Shown one piece after another: positions 23,217-32,258 of a stretch of DNA of 64,000 nucleotides. Within the stretch, counting starts at the first letter, position 1; each line of letters opens with the position of its first letter. The notes under the pieces were generated by a model. It was not told the DNA's origin. It ran no database searches and was given only the letters and a program-made list of their open reading frames with translations. Both the position numbers and the translations under genes were made by a program. Origin of the DNA: Selenomonadaceae bacterium (lineage in GTDB: Bacteria > Bacillota > Negativicutes > Selenomonadales > Selenomonadaceae); the NCBI GenBank assembly GCA_017549815.1, contig JAFYNH010000066.1:1-64000 (forward strand). Direction: 5' to 3'.

Positions 23217-26200
23217 TTGCGAAATTTAACGGAGCTATCACTTAAAAATAGAAGTCTCGTCTGGTACTTTATTGTTGTGGCAGTTATCGGCGGAATCTTT
23301 TCTTACTTCAGTTTGGGAAGAATGGAAGATCCGAAATTTGTTGTCCGTCAAATGATTGTCGCGGCGTATTGGCCGGGCGCAACCGCTTACGAAATGCAGG
23401 AACAAGTTACCGATAAGCTGGAAAAAAAATTGCAAGATATACCGGGACTTGACAATTTAACGAGCGAAACTCGACCCGGTGCGACGACAATTTATGTTGA
23501 ACTCAATGAAGAATTGCCAATCGAACAAATTCGCCCGACTTGGCGCGACGTCAGGAATTATTGCGTCGATATTAAAAACGAGTTGCCCGAAGGCGTCGCA
23601 GGAATTTTTTTTAATGACACTTTCGACGAGGTTTTTGGTTCGATTTACGCATTGACGGGCGACGGTTTTAATTATGAAGAGCTGCGCCGCTACGCTGAAG
23701 AAATTCGCCGTTTACTGTTAGGCGTCCATGACGTTAAAAAGATTAAACTGATTGGCGAACAAAAGGAAATTGTTTACGTCGAAATTGAACAGGCAAAACT
23801 TTCCGAACTCGACATAAGCCCGCAAGTAATTTCAAACACGCTTGCCGCGCAGAATGCAATGACGCCCGCCGGTATGGTTGAAACTTCTTCGGATAATGTT
23901 TATTTGCGCGTGACGGGGATTTTTGACGACGTTGACGAAATAAAGAATTTGCCGATAAACGCGGGCGGGAAAATTTTCAGACTCGCGGACATTGCCAAAG
24001 TCGAAAGACGTTACGTTGAGCCGCCCAAACCCAAAATGTTTTTTAACGGCGAACCGGCAATCGGAATAGCGGTTGCGATGGAAGACGGCGGAAATATTTT
24101 AAAGCTCGGCGAAAACCTGCGCGGAATCACGGAGCAAATTCAACAAGAATTGCCGTTAGGCTTGGAACTTCATCAAGTATCGAATCAGCCGCAAGTCGTT
24201 GAAGAATCAATCGGCGAATTCGTCGAGACGCTGATATTGGCAATCGTAATCGTCTTGGGCGTTAGCTTTATGAGTTTGGGCGTAAGGACGGGGCTTGTCG
24301 TGGCGGGTTGCATACCGTTGGTATTGGCGGGGACGTTTTGTTTCATGTACGTTTTGGGAATCGATCTGCATAAAGTTTCGCTCGGCTCGCTGATAATCGC
24401 GCTGGGGCTTTTGGTTGATGACGCAATAATCGCAGTCGAAATGATGAGTGTACAACTTGAACGCGGGCTTAGTCGATTTGATGCGGCGTGTCATGCGTTC
24501 AACGTCACGGCAAAACCAATGTTGACGGGCACATTGATAACCTGTGCGGGATTCATACCTGTTGCGTTCGCAAAGGGCATAGCAAGCGAATTCTGCCGCG
24601 ATATGTTTTGGGTCGTGTCAATCGCGCTGTTGCTGTCGTGGATAGTCTCGGTAATGGTCGCGCCGCTGTTCGGGACGTATATAATCAAGGTCGAGAAAAA
24701 ATCGGAGGATGAACTTTATGACAGCCGCTTTTATAAAATATTCCGTCGAGTATTAGAGATTTTCTTAAGGAATAAAATTTTAGTGTTAAGTGGGACAATC
24801 TGCGCGTTCGCATTGATGATTTTCGCGGCGGAATTTGTTCAAATGGAATTCTTTCCGCCATCGATTCGCCCCGAAATTTTAATCGAATTCAAATTGCCCG
24901 AAGGTTCATCTATGGCGGCGACTCAAGCAGAGGCTGACCGTTTTGCAAAATTTTTAAGCACCGAGCGCGACAACATTAAAAATTTCGCTTATTACGTAGG
25001 GAAGGACACGCCGCGATTTGTCTTGACGGTTGCGCCCAAAACCGACGCCGATAATTGCGCGAAATTTGTCGTGATTGCCAATGAAGATACTCGCGACGAA
25101 CTGATTAAAAAAATTCGCAATGAACTCGCCGAAAATTTCCCGCTCGTCCGCCCGAATATCCAACTTATTCAAACCGGACCTCCGTCCGATTATCCGATTA
25201 TGCTAAGGGTTTCGGGAACCGATATTAATAAAGTTCACGAGCTTGCCGCGCAGGTTGCCGACCTTATCGCGCAGGATTCAAACGTCACGAACATTAACCT
25301 TGACTGGAACGAGAAATCCAAAGTCGTCCGCATTGAGCTTGACCAAGATAAATTGCGTTCGCTAGGTGTTTCTAGTCAGGCGGTTAAGTCGACGTTGTAC
25401 ACAGAGATAACGGGCGCGAAGGCATCTGAATTCTACACGGGCGACAGGACGATTGACATTGACTTAAGACTTGCCGACGCCGACAGGAATAATCTTTCCG
25501 CGCTAAAAAATTTGCCGATATATCTTGGCGCGGCAGGCTACGTTCCACTTGAACAGATAGCAAAAATTTCTTACGACGCGGAATATGGCTTGATTAAGCG
25601 GCGCGACTTGAAACTGACCGTCACAGTACAGGCGAATATTTTAAGCGGCACTGCTAACGATGCGGCAACCAAAGCTTTCAAGGCAACGAAGAATTTGAGA
25701 AAAGATTTACCGCTTGGCTATTCAATCGAAGCGAGCGGCGATTTGGAAGAAAGCGACAATTCAACCGAACAACTTGCCGCAATGTTGCCGCTGGTGGTTT
25801 TTGTAATCATGACGTTGTTAATGTTCCAACTCAAGGATTCAAAGGCAATGTTGCTGACGCTTTTAACCGCGCCGCTCGGAATAATCGGCGTAATCTTCGC
25901 GCTGATAATTTTATCAAAGCCGTTGGGATTCGTGGCGGAATTGGGAGTTATCGCGCTGTCTGGAATGATAATTCGCAACTCGGTAATTTTAATCGACCAG
26001 ATTCAGCAACATGAGACGGCGGGCGAAAATCTTCACGACGCGATAATTGATTCGGCGATTTTAAGATTTCGTCCGATAATGTTGACGGCGGCGGCGGCAG
26101 TACTCGGCATGTTGCCGTTAATGACAAGCGTTTTCTGGGCACCAATGGCGGTTGCGATAGCGGGCGGGCTGTTAGTTGCGACGGTCTTAACGCTGTTGGT

Positions 26201-26234
26201 TTTACCCGTCATGTATGCAAGCGTTTACATATAA
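23217..26234 (+). CDS. RND-family multidrug/solute efflux pump
   Basis: A ~1005-residue inner-membrane proton antiporter of the AcrB/MexB superfamily (HAE1-like). It has twelve membrane helices and two large periplasmic loops: the first helix (LVWYFIVVAVIGGIF) and then the loop 40-330. The TM4 motif GLLVDDAIIAVEMM near 400 carries the proton-relay aspartates. The second half repeats the layout from ~520. The start is TTG 23217 (GGGTGA five bases upstream) or GTG 23208. The substrate is not predictable. An outer membrane is implied. Confidence 0.94.
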   Translation: MRNLTELSLKNRSLVWYFIVVAVIGGIFSYFSLGRMEDPKFVVRQMIVAAYWPGATAYEMQEQVTDKLEKKLQDIPGLDNLTSETRPGATTIYVELNEELPIEQIRPTWRDVRNYCVDIKNELPEGVAGIFFNDTFDEVFGSIYALTGDGFNYEELRRYAEEIRRLLLGVHDVKKIKLIGEQKEIVYVEIEQAKLSELDISPQVISNTLAAQNAMTPAGMVETSSDNVYLRVTGIFDDVDEIKNLPINAGGKIFRLADIAKVERRYVEPPKPKMFFNGEPAIGIAVAMEDGGNILKLGENLRGITEQIQQELPLGLELHQVSNQPQVVEESIGEFVETLILAIVIVLGVSFMSLGVRTGLVVAGCIPLVLAGTFCFMYVLGIDLHKVSLGSLIIALGLLVDDAIIAVEMMSVQLERGLSRFDAACHAFNVTAKPMLTGTLITCAGFIPVAFAKGIASEFCRDMFWVVSIALLLSWIVSVMVAPLFGTYIIKVEKKSEDELYDSRFYKIFRRVLEIFLRNKILVLSGTICAFALMIFAAEFVQMEFFPPSIRPEILIEFKLPEGSSMAATQAEADRFAKFLSTERDNIKNFAYYVGKDTPRFVLTVAPKTDADNCAKFVVIANEDTRDELIKKIRNELAENFPLVRPNIQLIQTGPPSDYPIMLRVSGTDINKVHELAAQVADLIAQDSNVTNINLDWNEKSKVVRIELDQDKLRSLGVSSQAVKSTLYTEITGAKASEFYTGDRTIDIDLRLADADRNNLSALKNLPIYLGAAGYVPLEQIAKISYDAEYGLIKRRDLKLTVTVQANILSGTANDAATKAFKATKNLRKDLPLGYSIEASGDLEESDNSTEQLAAMLPLVVFVIMTLLMFQLKDSKAMLLTLLTAPLGIIGVIFALIILSKPLGFVAELGVIALSGMIIRNSVILIDQIQQHETAGENLHDAIIDSAILRFRPIMLTAAAAVLGMLPLMTSVFWAPMAVAIAGGLLVATVLTLLVLPVMYASVYI

Positions 26235-26249
26235 AAGGAGTTGATTTAT

Positions 26250-26561
26250 TTGAAGAATTTCAGCGTGGCGATAAGTTACAAAGGAAGTTTGGGCTGGGTC
26301 GAGTATGACGAGGCGGCTAAAAAAGTTATTGTAACTTTGGGCGACGACGAGGGCAGAACACTTGCCGAAAATTTTTTGACGACGCCGCACGAAATAAAAA
26401 TTCCGCACGAGACGCTTTTGGACTTTACGGCGGAAAATATTAATCCGAACTTAAGCGCGGAGAATTTGAAAATCGTTTTAACGCGACTCTGGGAGGCTAC
26501 GGGCGTTCACGTTGATTGGAGTCGTCCCGTTGACTATGTTAAGGCTCATCCGCATTATTAA
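26250..26561 (+). CDS. conserved-looking small protein of unknown function
   Basis: A 103-residue protein. TTG 26250 is preferred because AAGGAG at 26235-26240 lies nine bases upstream; the TTG at 26241 touches that site. The sequence SYKGSLGWVEYDEAAKKVIV begins a small beta-rich domain, followed by helices. No metal motif, signal peptide or membrane segment is seen. It follows the RND pump by 15 bases and may ride on its transcript. I do not recognise the family. Confidence 0.65.
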   Translation: MKNFSVAISYKGSLGWVEYDEAAKKVIVTLGDDEGRTLAENFLTTPHEIKIPHETLLDFTAENINPNLSAENLKIVLTRLWEATGVHVDWSRPVDYVKAHPHY

Positions 26562-26563
26562 CT

Positions 26564-26632
26564 AGGAACTAGGAATTAGGAACTGGGGATTAGTAGGAAC
26601 TAGTTCCTAAAAACTCGCTCCTAACTACTAAG
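26564..26632. repeat. intergenic heptamer repeat with palindrome
   Basis: GGAACTA, GGAATTA, GGAACTG and GGGATTA units run from 26564. They are followed by GGAACTAGTTCC, a perfect 12-base palindrome, and reverse-orientation units (CTCCTAACTACTAA). The array ends at the ribosome binding site of the zinc-ribbon gene. Confidence 0.8.
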
Positions 26633-26644
26633 GAGGTTATTATT

Positions 26645-26854
26645 ATGGCGACCTATGACAGTTGCCCGAAATGCGGGCGGACGGATTTTGGCGTTATTTA
26701 TCACTGTGACCGTTGCGGCATGGAATTTTGCGCCAAATGCGTAGGCAAACGCACTCTGCCCGACGGTACGAAGTATGAATGTTGTCCCCGTTGCGGCGCG
26801 GAGCTTGATGAAGACGAAGATACAATTCGCATCGTTGCCAAGCAAAAGCGTTAA
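26645..26854 (+). CDS. 69-residue zinc-ribbon protein
   Basis: Eight cysteines fall in four CxxC-type knuckles: CPKC (6-9), CDRC (24-27), CAKC (33-36) and CCPRC (51-55). That fits two zinc sites, probably a double zinc ribbon or treble-clef-like fold. The C-terminus is acidic and then basic. A strong AAGGAGG precedes ATG 26645. It is followed 12 bases later by the guanylate-kinase-like gene. Whether it binds nucleic acid or protein is unknown. Confidence 0.75.
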   Translation: MATYDSCPKCGRTDFGVIYHCDRCGMEFCAKCVGKRTLPDGTKYECCPRCGAELDEDEDTIRIVAKQKR

Positions 26855-26866
26855 GGAGGAATTTTC

Positions 26867-27454
26867 ATGGCGAACAATAAAATTTATGCGTTTCTGGGAC
26901 CTCACACGTCGGGCAAATCGACAATGGTTTCTCAGCTCGTTTCAATGGGTATCCATTACATTCCGACGATAACGACTCGCGTTTTCGACGACCGCTACGC
27001 CTACAAGCGCAAACTTTACAAGACCGTTAAGAGCAAGGACTACGATAACGAAAAATTTATGGTCAACACCTCTTATCAAGCACACTCTTACGGCTTGCGC
27101 AAATCGGACGTGCTCGACGCCTATCAGAAACACAAAGTCAGCGTTACAATTTTGCATGACGTGGCGGCGATTAAGCAGATAACGAAGTTCATCAATCAAG
27201 ATTTAGTTTCGATTTTCCTGATGATTGACGACGAAGTTTTTGTTGATAGAATGCTCCGCGCTGGTTGCTCGAACGACGAGATAAGATATTACGTTGAGAC
27301 GGCTGACGAGACGGGCGAATTTGATCATTGGCGCGACGTTGATTTTGTTGTCAAAAATACTTCGACGGCGCGAGTAGCCCTTGAACAAATTTTGGCGATA
27401 ATGGGGCTTGTGACGCTCGTACCGCAATCCGATTTCGATTTCCTTGTTAAATAG
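26867..27454 (+). CDS. guanylate-kinase-like P-loop protein
   Basis: A 195-residue protein with P-loop GPHTSGKST at residues 11-19 and the overall order of a guanylate kinase (TITTR near 35 where Gmk has the GMP-binding TTR). It lacks the Gmk lid motif and the RPGE GMP-contact loop, and a true gmk is at 2564. It may phosphorylate another nucleotide or sense one, as other Gmk paralogues do. GGAGG is well placed. Its stop overlaps the convergent pduX end by eight bases. Confidence 0.7.
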   Translation: MANNKIYAFLGPHTSGKSTMVSQLVSMGIHYIPTITTRVFDDRYAYKRKLYKTVKSKDYDNEKFMVNTSYQAHSYGLRKSDVLDAYQKHKVSVTILHDVAAIKQITKFINQDLVSIFLMIDDEVFVDRMLRAGCSNDEIRYYVETADETGEFDHWRDVDFVVKNTSTARVALEQILAIMGLVTLVPQSDFDFLVK

Positions 27455-28229
27455 CGAGCCGCGTCATCATTAAAAATTTTAGGAAGTCGAATTGGTTTAG
27501 GACGGCGGAAATTTTTTCTTCAATGTGTGAATCATTTTCGCGAAAGAAAATTCCAATGACGGTTCCGGAGTGAGCGACATTGACGGCGACGGCTCCCAAA
27601 GTTTCTGCAAAGTTCATAAGTTCTTCAAGCCCGCGTTTAGGCAAAATCTTTTGATTAGCTAGCGCGGACTTTTTTATGAGTTCAAAATTGATTCGGTCGT
27701 CGAGCGTTGGGAATTCAAAATCACTGCGGCGATTGAATTTGAGCGTATCGACTTCGCCGCCGTAATCGAAGACCGCGATTAGAAATTTCTCTTCGACATG
27801 AATTTTTTTGATAAGCTGTCCAGTCAGGGGATTCATAGCAACGACGCCTTTATAAAAAATTCCGTCAGTCGGTTCAATCTCCGCGCAGAGTTTGCCGAGT
27901 TCAGATGCTGAAAAACTTTTCCCTAAAGATTTTGCAACGGCTTGAGCGACTGCCGCCAAATCAGCCGAAGACGACGCCATACCTTTTCCGCGAGGCAATT
28001 CCGAAGTCAAGCGTAATCCAAACTTAAAATCCGTCGCGCCGAAAATTTTTAAAACTTTTTCGAGCATTGCCAAAGATTTTTTTCCTAGCCCTTCGACGCC
28101 CGCGAACTCGTCAGAGATTGTGACGGTCGAAAATTTTTCAATCGGGCAAGTGATAAGAATAGGCTCGCCGTGATAAAAGCCTTGAGCCAATTCGCCGCAA
28201 GTCCCGCGCATTTTAACAGTAATTTTCAT
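27447..28229 (-). CDS. pduX: GHMP kinase, probable L-threonine kinase PduX
   Basis: It would phosphorylate threonine to make the aminopropanol-phosphate linker of cobamides. The 260 residues have the N-terminal GTCGELAQG and the GHMP ATP-binding motif LPRGKGMASSSADLAA near 95. A C-terminal NVAHSGTVIGIFF near 220 completes the family pattern. The stop-start overlap with cobS and the shared pathway strongly support PduX over other GHMP kinases. The rest of the cobamide genes are not here. Confidence 0.88.
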   Translation of the reverse strand: MKITVKMRGTCGELAQGFYHGEPILITCPIEKFSTVTISDEFAGVEGLGKKSLAMLEKVLKIFGATDFKFGLRLTSELPRGKGMASSSADLAAVAQAVAKSLGKSFSASELGKLCAEIEPTDGIFYKGVVAMNPLTGQLIKKIHVEEKFLIAVFDYGGEVDTLKFNRRSDFEFPTLDDRINFELIKKSALANQKILPKRGLEELMNFAETLGAVAVNVAHSGTVIGIFFRENDSHIEEKISAVLNQFDFLKFLMMTRLAI

Positions 28230-28999
28230 CGCAGATAATTTCCAATCAACAGAAAAGTTATAAGCGCGAACATTTCGGATAAGGTTGTGACTGCGCCGTA
28301 AATATCGCCCGTAACGCCGCCGATTTTTTCAGTCGCGAACGTTGCAAATCTCCACGTCACGATTAACGCAACCGCACTTGCCGACGCCGCGCAGATTAAA
28401 AATATCGGGCTGATAAAAGCCAATGGGAGCAAAAATAAAATCGTCTCGCCCGTTGCAAAAATTATTGTCCGTCGAGTCGTGAACTTTGCAAAGGCTTTGC
28501 CCATGCCCGATTCTCTAGCGTATGGAAACGCGCCGATTGTTACGACCATCATTAATCGGGCGATTATTGGCGCAGAATAAATCGCCACGCACAGCCACCA
28601 CGTCGACAATCTTGCAAGCTCCGCCAACGTCGAAATTTCCATTGCCGCAACTAAAATCATACTCACGACGCCGAACGACCCTGCGCGGCTGTCTTTCATT
28701 ATCTCCAAAATTTTTTCGCGTTCGCGCCCCGAAAATAATCCGTCCGCCGAATCCATAAGCCCGTCGCAATGAATGCCACCCGTTAAAATTATCAGCGACG
28801 TAAAGCCGATTGCGCCCGTCAACAGCGGCAAGTTCAAAAAATTTATTGCTCCGACAATCGCCGCGCAGATTATACCTAATACCGCGCCGACTGCTGGAAA
28901 ATATTTGACGGATTCGCCGAAACTTTGTTCAGTCCAGACGCTTTGTTTAACGACGAAAATTCTTGTCAAGAATTGAAGACCGATTAGAAACGAATTCAT
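28226..28999 (-). CDS. cobS: adenosylcobinamide-GDP ribazoletransferase
   Basis: A membrane enzyme that joins alpha-ribazole to adenosylcobinamide-GDP, the last assembly step of cobalamin. The 257-residue product shows several membrane helices and the signature GGIHCDGLMDSADGLFSG near 85, then DSRAGSFGVV near 110. ATG 28999 follows GGGGGC; a frame extends a few codons upstream without a better start. It is coupled to pduX by a four-base overlap. Confidence 0.94.
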   Translation of the reverse strand: MNSFLIGLQFLTRIFVVKQSVWTEQSFGESVKYFPAVGAVLGIICAAIVGAINFLNLPLLTGAIGFTSLIILTGGIHCDGLMDSADGLFSGREREKILEIMKDSRAGSFGVVSMILVAAMEISTLAELARLSTWWLCVAIYSAPIIARLMMVVTIGAFPYARESGMGKAFAKFTTRRTIIFATGETILFLLPLAFISPIFLICAASASAVALIVTWRFATFATEKIGGVTGDIYGAVTTLSEMFALITFLLIGNYLR

Positions 29000-29020
29000 A
29001 AAGCCCCCTAACAAAAAGTT

Positions 29021-29090
29021 TAGCTTTAAGCTTAGAGCTTTCAGCTTTCAGTAAAATCCTAAAAGCTAAAAGCTGACAGCTGAAAGCTTT
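29021..29090. repeat. AGCTTT palindromic repeat, copy 2
   Basis: Left arm (from 29021: TAGCTTTAAGCTTAGAGC...) and right arm (to 29090: ...AAAGCTGACAGCTGAAAGC) can form a long imperfect hairpin. It is nearly identical to 60564-60632. It lies between the genes at 29101 and 28999, both on the minus strand. Confidence 0.85.
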
Positions 29091-29100
29091 TTTAAACGAG

Positions 29101-29550
29101 CTACCAGCGTAATTTCCTTTGCCACGCCAACAACTCTTTTCTACCCAGCGGCAAATCAACCGACTGCCCATTGTCATAATAAAATTTAACGCGAACTTCC
29201 TTTGCCACAAGTAAATCCTTCAAACTCGACTTCGGAAAATGAAAAAATAATTTATTCTCATTGCGCCAACCTTTTTGCGTCTGCTTAGTAACCGCCTCAA
29301 TTTCCCAAGGAGCACCGTCCGTGAAAACTATCACCGTATTTAAAAGCCGCGCCTTATCATAACGATAATCCCAAAGACTAAACGTTGCACTTTCCCAATT
29401 CCCGTCGCCGTCGCGGGCAACTTGAAATTCAATCGCCGCGTGCTTCTCTAATGTCTCTGCCTCGCGGTGATCGTAATGCCAAGTGTAGCTCGCGCCGAAA
29501 ATTCCCAAGAGAATCAATAACACGCCGATTCCCATCAAAATTTTTTGCAT
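29101..29550 (-). CDS. membrane-anchored protein of unknown function
   Basis: A 149-residue protein with one N-terminal hydrophobic helix (ILMGIGVLLILLGIFGASY) and a beta-rich soluble part (EIEAVTKQTQKGWRNENKLF, VRVKFYYDNGQ). The topology suggests an outward-facing domain. There is no lipobox. ATG 29550 has an AGGTCGG-like site upstream. No family is recognised. A hairpin repeat follows the stop. Confidence 0.6.
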   Translation of the reverse strand: MQKILMGIGVLLILLGIFGASYTWHYDHREAETLEKHAAIEFQVARDGDGNWESATFSLWDYRYDKARLLNTVIVFTDGAPWEIEAVTKQTQKGWRNENKLFFHFPKSSLKDLLVAKEVRVKFYYDNGQSVDLPLGRKELLAWQRKLRW

Positions 29551-29643
29551 AGCCGACCTCCGCTTTTACTTTACATTTCGCTTGCGTCTATAGTACAATA
29601 TCTTCGCAGTATTTTTCAATAATTTTTTCGGAGGGAGATCTGT

Positions 29644-30024
29644 ATGCTCAGACCGCGTTTTGAAGACGAAGACGAAGTATATATTCCTGAACTAGGCGAC
29701 GAAGAGTCGGATTATAACGCCCATGACCGAATTCCGCACTCGAACGCTGGTATTGCGTTGGGCTGGTCGGCGTTGGAACAGCAAATGTTTGACATGCTCC
29801 TTTTAAATCGCTTTGCCGCCGACGATCAAGAATTGCTCGACGAAACAGCGCGTACCATTGCCCGACTTGTTGAAACTTTCGAGGCGCACGAAATAGCCCG
29901 AATCATGGCGGTTGCGATGATGTCCTTTCAGCTTGCCGCGTCCGAAGATAAATCTTTTGAAGACGAATACAACAAGTATCGCGATTATATCAAAAAGCAT
30001 CCCGAAGATTTGGAAGAGATTTAA
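29644..30024 (+). CDS. small acidic helical protein of unknown function
   Basis: A 126-residue protein, very acidic at both ends (FEDEDEVYIPELGDEE; KKHPEDLEEI). The centre is a two-helix region (LLDETARTIARLVETFEAHE). GGAGGGAG lies upstream of ATG 29644. No signal, membrane segment or known motif is visible. Confidence 0.6.
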   Translation: MLRPRFEDEDEVYIPELGDEESDYNAHDRIPHSNAGIALGWSALEQQMFDMLLLNRFAADDQELLDETARTIARLVETFEAHEIARIMAVAMMSFQLAASEDKSFEDEYNKYRDYIKKHPEDLEEI

Positions 30025-30181
30025 TACAACGGAGAACTTGACAGGAAGTCGCTGGAAAATTTTCGGCGGCTTAATTTTTTTGGGCAACGTGACGTTGCAT
30101 CCAGATGACGCGCATTGATGTTACGAAAATTTTAAGTTGTCAACCGCGTTTTAGCGTCAAAAATTTTTTGGAGGAAAGGTT

Positions 30182-31282
30182 ATGGGAGTAAAATATATAA
30201 GCGGCGGCGAAAGTCACGGCTCGCGATTGATTTGCATATTGGAGGGCTTACCTGCGGGCGTCAAAGTTTCAAGTGAATTTGTTAATGCGGAGCTTAAACG
30301 TCGGCAAGGAGGCTACGGGCGCGGCGGTCGTATGAAAATTGAAAGTGATACCGTCGAATTTTTATCTGGGATTCGTTTCGGCGAGACGCTAGGTAGTCCG
30401 ATAACGTTAAGCGTCGAAAATCGCGATTGGAAAAATTGGCAGGATAAAATGAGCGCGGAAGGCATTCCTTTTGGCGAAAAAGTTACCAATGCGCGTCCCG
30501 GTCATGCCGATTTAACGGGCGCGGCAAAATATAATCGCTCGGACGTTCGGGATATTCTGGAAAGGTCGAGTGCTCGCGAAACTGCAATGCGTGTTGCGGC
30601 AGGGGCTTTATGCAAAATTTTTCTTGAAAATTGCGGCGTAAAAATTACTGGCGAAGTTTTAAGCGTTGGCGGAGTGACGGGCGAAGTTGAAATTAAAAAT
30701 CGCATTGACGAGGCGAAAGCTCTGGGCGATACGGTCGGCGGCATTTTCGAGATAAAAGTTTCGGGCGTCCCTGCGGGCTTGGGTAGTCATATTCAATGGG
30801 ATAAAAAGTTGGACGCGAAATTTGCGGCGGCGTTTATGTCGATTCAAGCGATAAAAGCTGTTGAACTCGGCGACGGATTTTTAAACGCGACTAAGCTTGG
30901 CAGTGAAGTTCACGACGAAATTTTTATTGCCGACGGGAAAATTTATCGCGAAACGAACAGGGCGGGCGGCTTTGAAGGCGGCATGACGAACGGCGAAGAT
31001 TTAATTATTCGTGCCGCAATGAAACCTATTCCGACTTTAATGAAACCTTTGCGAACGGTCGACATTGCGACTAAGAACCCGACGACGGCAAGCAAGGAGC
31101 GTTCTGATACCTGCGCGATTTGGGCGGCTGAAGTTGTCGGCGAGGCAATGGCGGCAATCGTTACTGCGGACGCGATTGTTGAGAAATTTGGCGGCGACGC
31201 GCTTTGCGATACCCTTGCCAATTTGAAACTTTATCGTGAACGACTTGCGAGGGATTTCGGATTGTCAACTACACTGACTTAA
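30182..31282 (+). CDS. aroC: chorismate synthase
   Basis: The last shikimate-pathway enzyme, converting EPSP to chorismate with reduced FMN. The 366 residues carry the three family signatures: GESHGSRLICILEGLPAG near 8, RSSARETAMRVAAG near 125 and RTVDIATKNPTTAS near 300. GGAGG precedes ATG 30182. It heads aroC-aroK-aroB, but an IS200/IS605-type element now separates it from aroK. The last few codons also form one side of the element's terminal hairpin, so the C-terminus may have been changed by the insertion. Confidence 0.96.
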   Translation: MGVKYISGGESHGSRLICILEGLPAGVKVSSEFVNAELKRRQGGYGRGGRMKIESDTVEFLSGIRFGETLGSPITLSVENRDWKNWQDKMSAEGIPFGEKVTNARPGHADLTGAAKYNRSDVRDILERSSARETAMRVAAGALCKIFLENCGVKITGEVLSVGGVTGEVEIKNRIDEAKALGDTVGGIFEIKVSGVPAGLGSHIQWDKKLDAKFAAAFMSIQAIKAVELGDGFLNATKLGSEVHDEIFIADGKIYRETNRAGGFEGGMTNGEDLIIRAAMKPIPTLMKPLRTVDIATKNPTTASKERSDTCAIWAAEVVGEAMAAIVTADAIVEKFGGDALCDTLANLKLYRERLARDFGLSTTLT

Positions 31283-31403
31283 AGAAGTCGGAGCTTGTCC
31301 GTACCGTTACCGGTCTTTACCGAGCGCGAGGTTCAAACGCTGACGCTCCCTCATAGGTCAGACATCATCGGGTGGTTGACGACACCCGTTTAACTTCCAA
31401 CTG
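31276..31403 (-). ncRNA. putative omega (guide) RNA region at the tnpB 3' end
   Basis: In IS200/IS605 elements the TnpB guide RNA comes from the DNA just after tnpB and ends at the right end of the element. This stretch has stable hairpins (CGGGTGTCGTCAACCACCCG, CGGTAAAGACCG, terminal GACTTCTTTAAGTC) and no open frame. If the rule holds, the adjacent guide would read into the aroC 3' end. Transcription is not shown. Confidence 0.5.
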
Positions 31404-32183
31404 CTAATCGGAAGTCGTTATTTTTTCAAAGTGCGGTCGTTCGTCCCCGCTTATCCAAAGTGTGCCGAGCAGTTGTATGTTCATCGCTCCCACTCTGTCA
31501 TCATTCGAGCGATAACCGCACCGGCAGATATATTCGTGGATATTATGGTGTCGATTAGCCTTATTAATGGAGCCGCATTTCGGACAGCGTTGACTTTCTT
31601 TGTCAAATTCCTCAAAGTTCTTGGTAACGGGGATATGCAGATACCATTTGCCTTTGAGTTCCAAAAGTTTTGCGGTACCCAAACTCCAAGAGCCGTCAAG
31701 ATATTCTTGCCAATGTTTGTCTTCAAAGCAGATTTTTACACGTTTGCCGAGAGTATTTATTGACAACCTCAATCCGTTATCAACAAAACTGTAATCGCGG
31801 TCGCGGACTAAATCACATTGTGGATGGCGAAATACAACGGGCTTAATCAGCCACTCAAGCGTTCGAGTGATTTTCTGATATTCGCCGAGTTCATCTTTGT
31901 AGCGGTAAGGTTTTTGAGCAAGTTGTTCGCGTGCAGTCTTATAACGGGCAACAGCAGTACGAAAGACGGATTGAGTAAGCTGAGATTTAAGATTGAATTT
32001 TAATCTGGTGCAGCGGTAAAGTTCTTTGTTCAATCGATTAGAATTTAAGTCAAAATTATTATCAAAAATGTATTGGGAAACAAAATTACAAGCCAACCTG
32101 TATTGCTCGGACATTTGCTTAAACAGAGTAATCTGTTCCGAATTCAAATACAGTTTGAGTTTAATGGTTTTGGTAAGTAACAC
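31404..32183 (-). pseudogene. tnpB: TnpB with deleted RuvC catalytic core
   Basis: A 259-residue remnant; full TnpB proteins of this type have roughly 370-400 residues. The N-terminal part is intact to KGKWYLHIPVTKNFEEFDKE. In relatives this is followed by the RuvC-I motif (GIDxG) and later by the RuvC-II glutamate. Here it jumps directly to the zinc ribbon (SQRCPKCG...CRCGYRSNDDR), so about 130 residues with two catalytic acids are missing, in frame. DNA-binding, zinc-ribbon and RuvC-III parts remain. GTG 32183 has AGGAGGTG eight bases upstream and the frame is open, so a dead protein may still be made. The comparison is from memory of the family. Confidence 0.85.
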
Positions 32184-32258
32184 GGTTGCACCTCCTCACA
32201 TTTTTAATACGTTTAAGTTTAACAAATTTACGTTGACAGTCAACAAGAAAGGAGAGAA

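Larger units (their letters stand above)
31270..32245 (-). mobile_element. IS200/IS605-family tnpB-only element, internally deleted
   Basis: It contains a truncated tnpB, a structured right end and a palindromic left end (GTTGAC-A-GTCAAC at 32232-32244). There is no tnpA transposase, so it cannot move by itself. The right end carries a terminal hairpin GACTT-CTTT-AAGTC (31276-31289) that includes the aroC stop codon. No target duplication is expected for this family. Exact ends are estimates. Confidence 0.75.

Noticed and set aside
30084-30098. Perfect inverted repeat GCAACGT-G-ACGTTGC before aroC as a terminator
   Set aside because: No T run follows; it may be an operator, but nothing else supports that.
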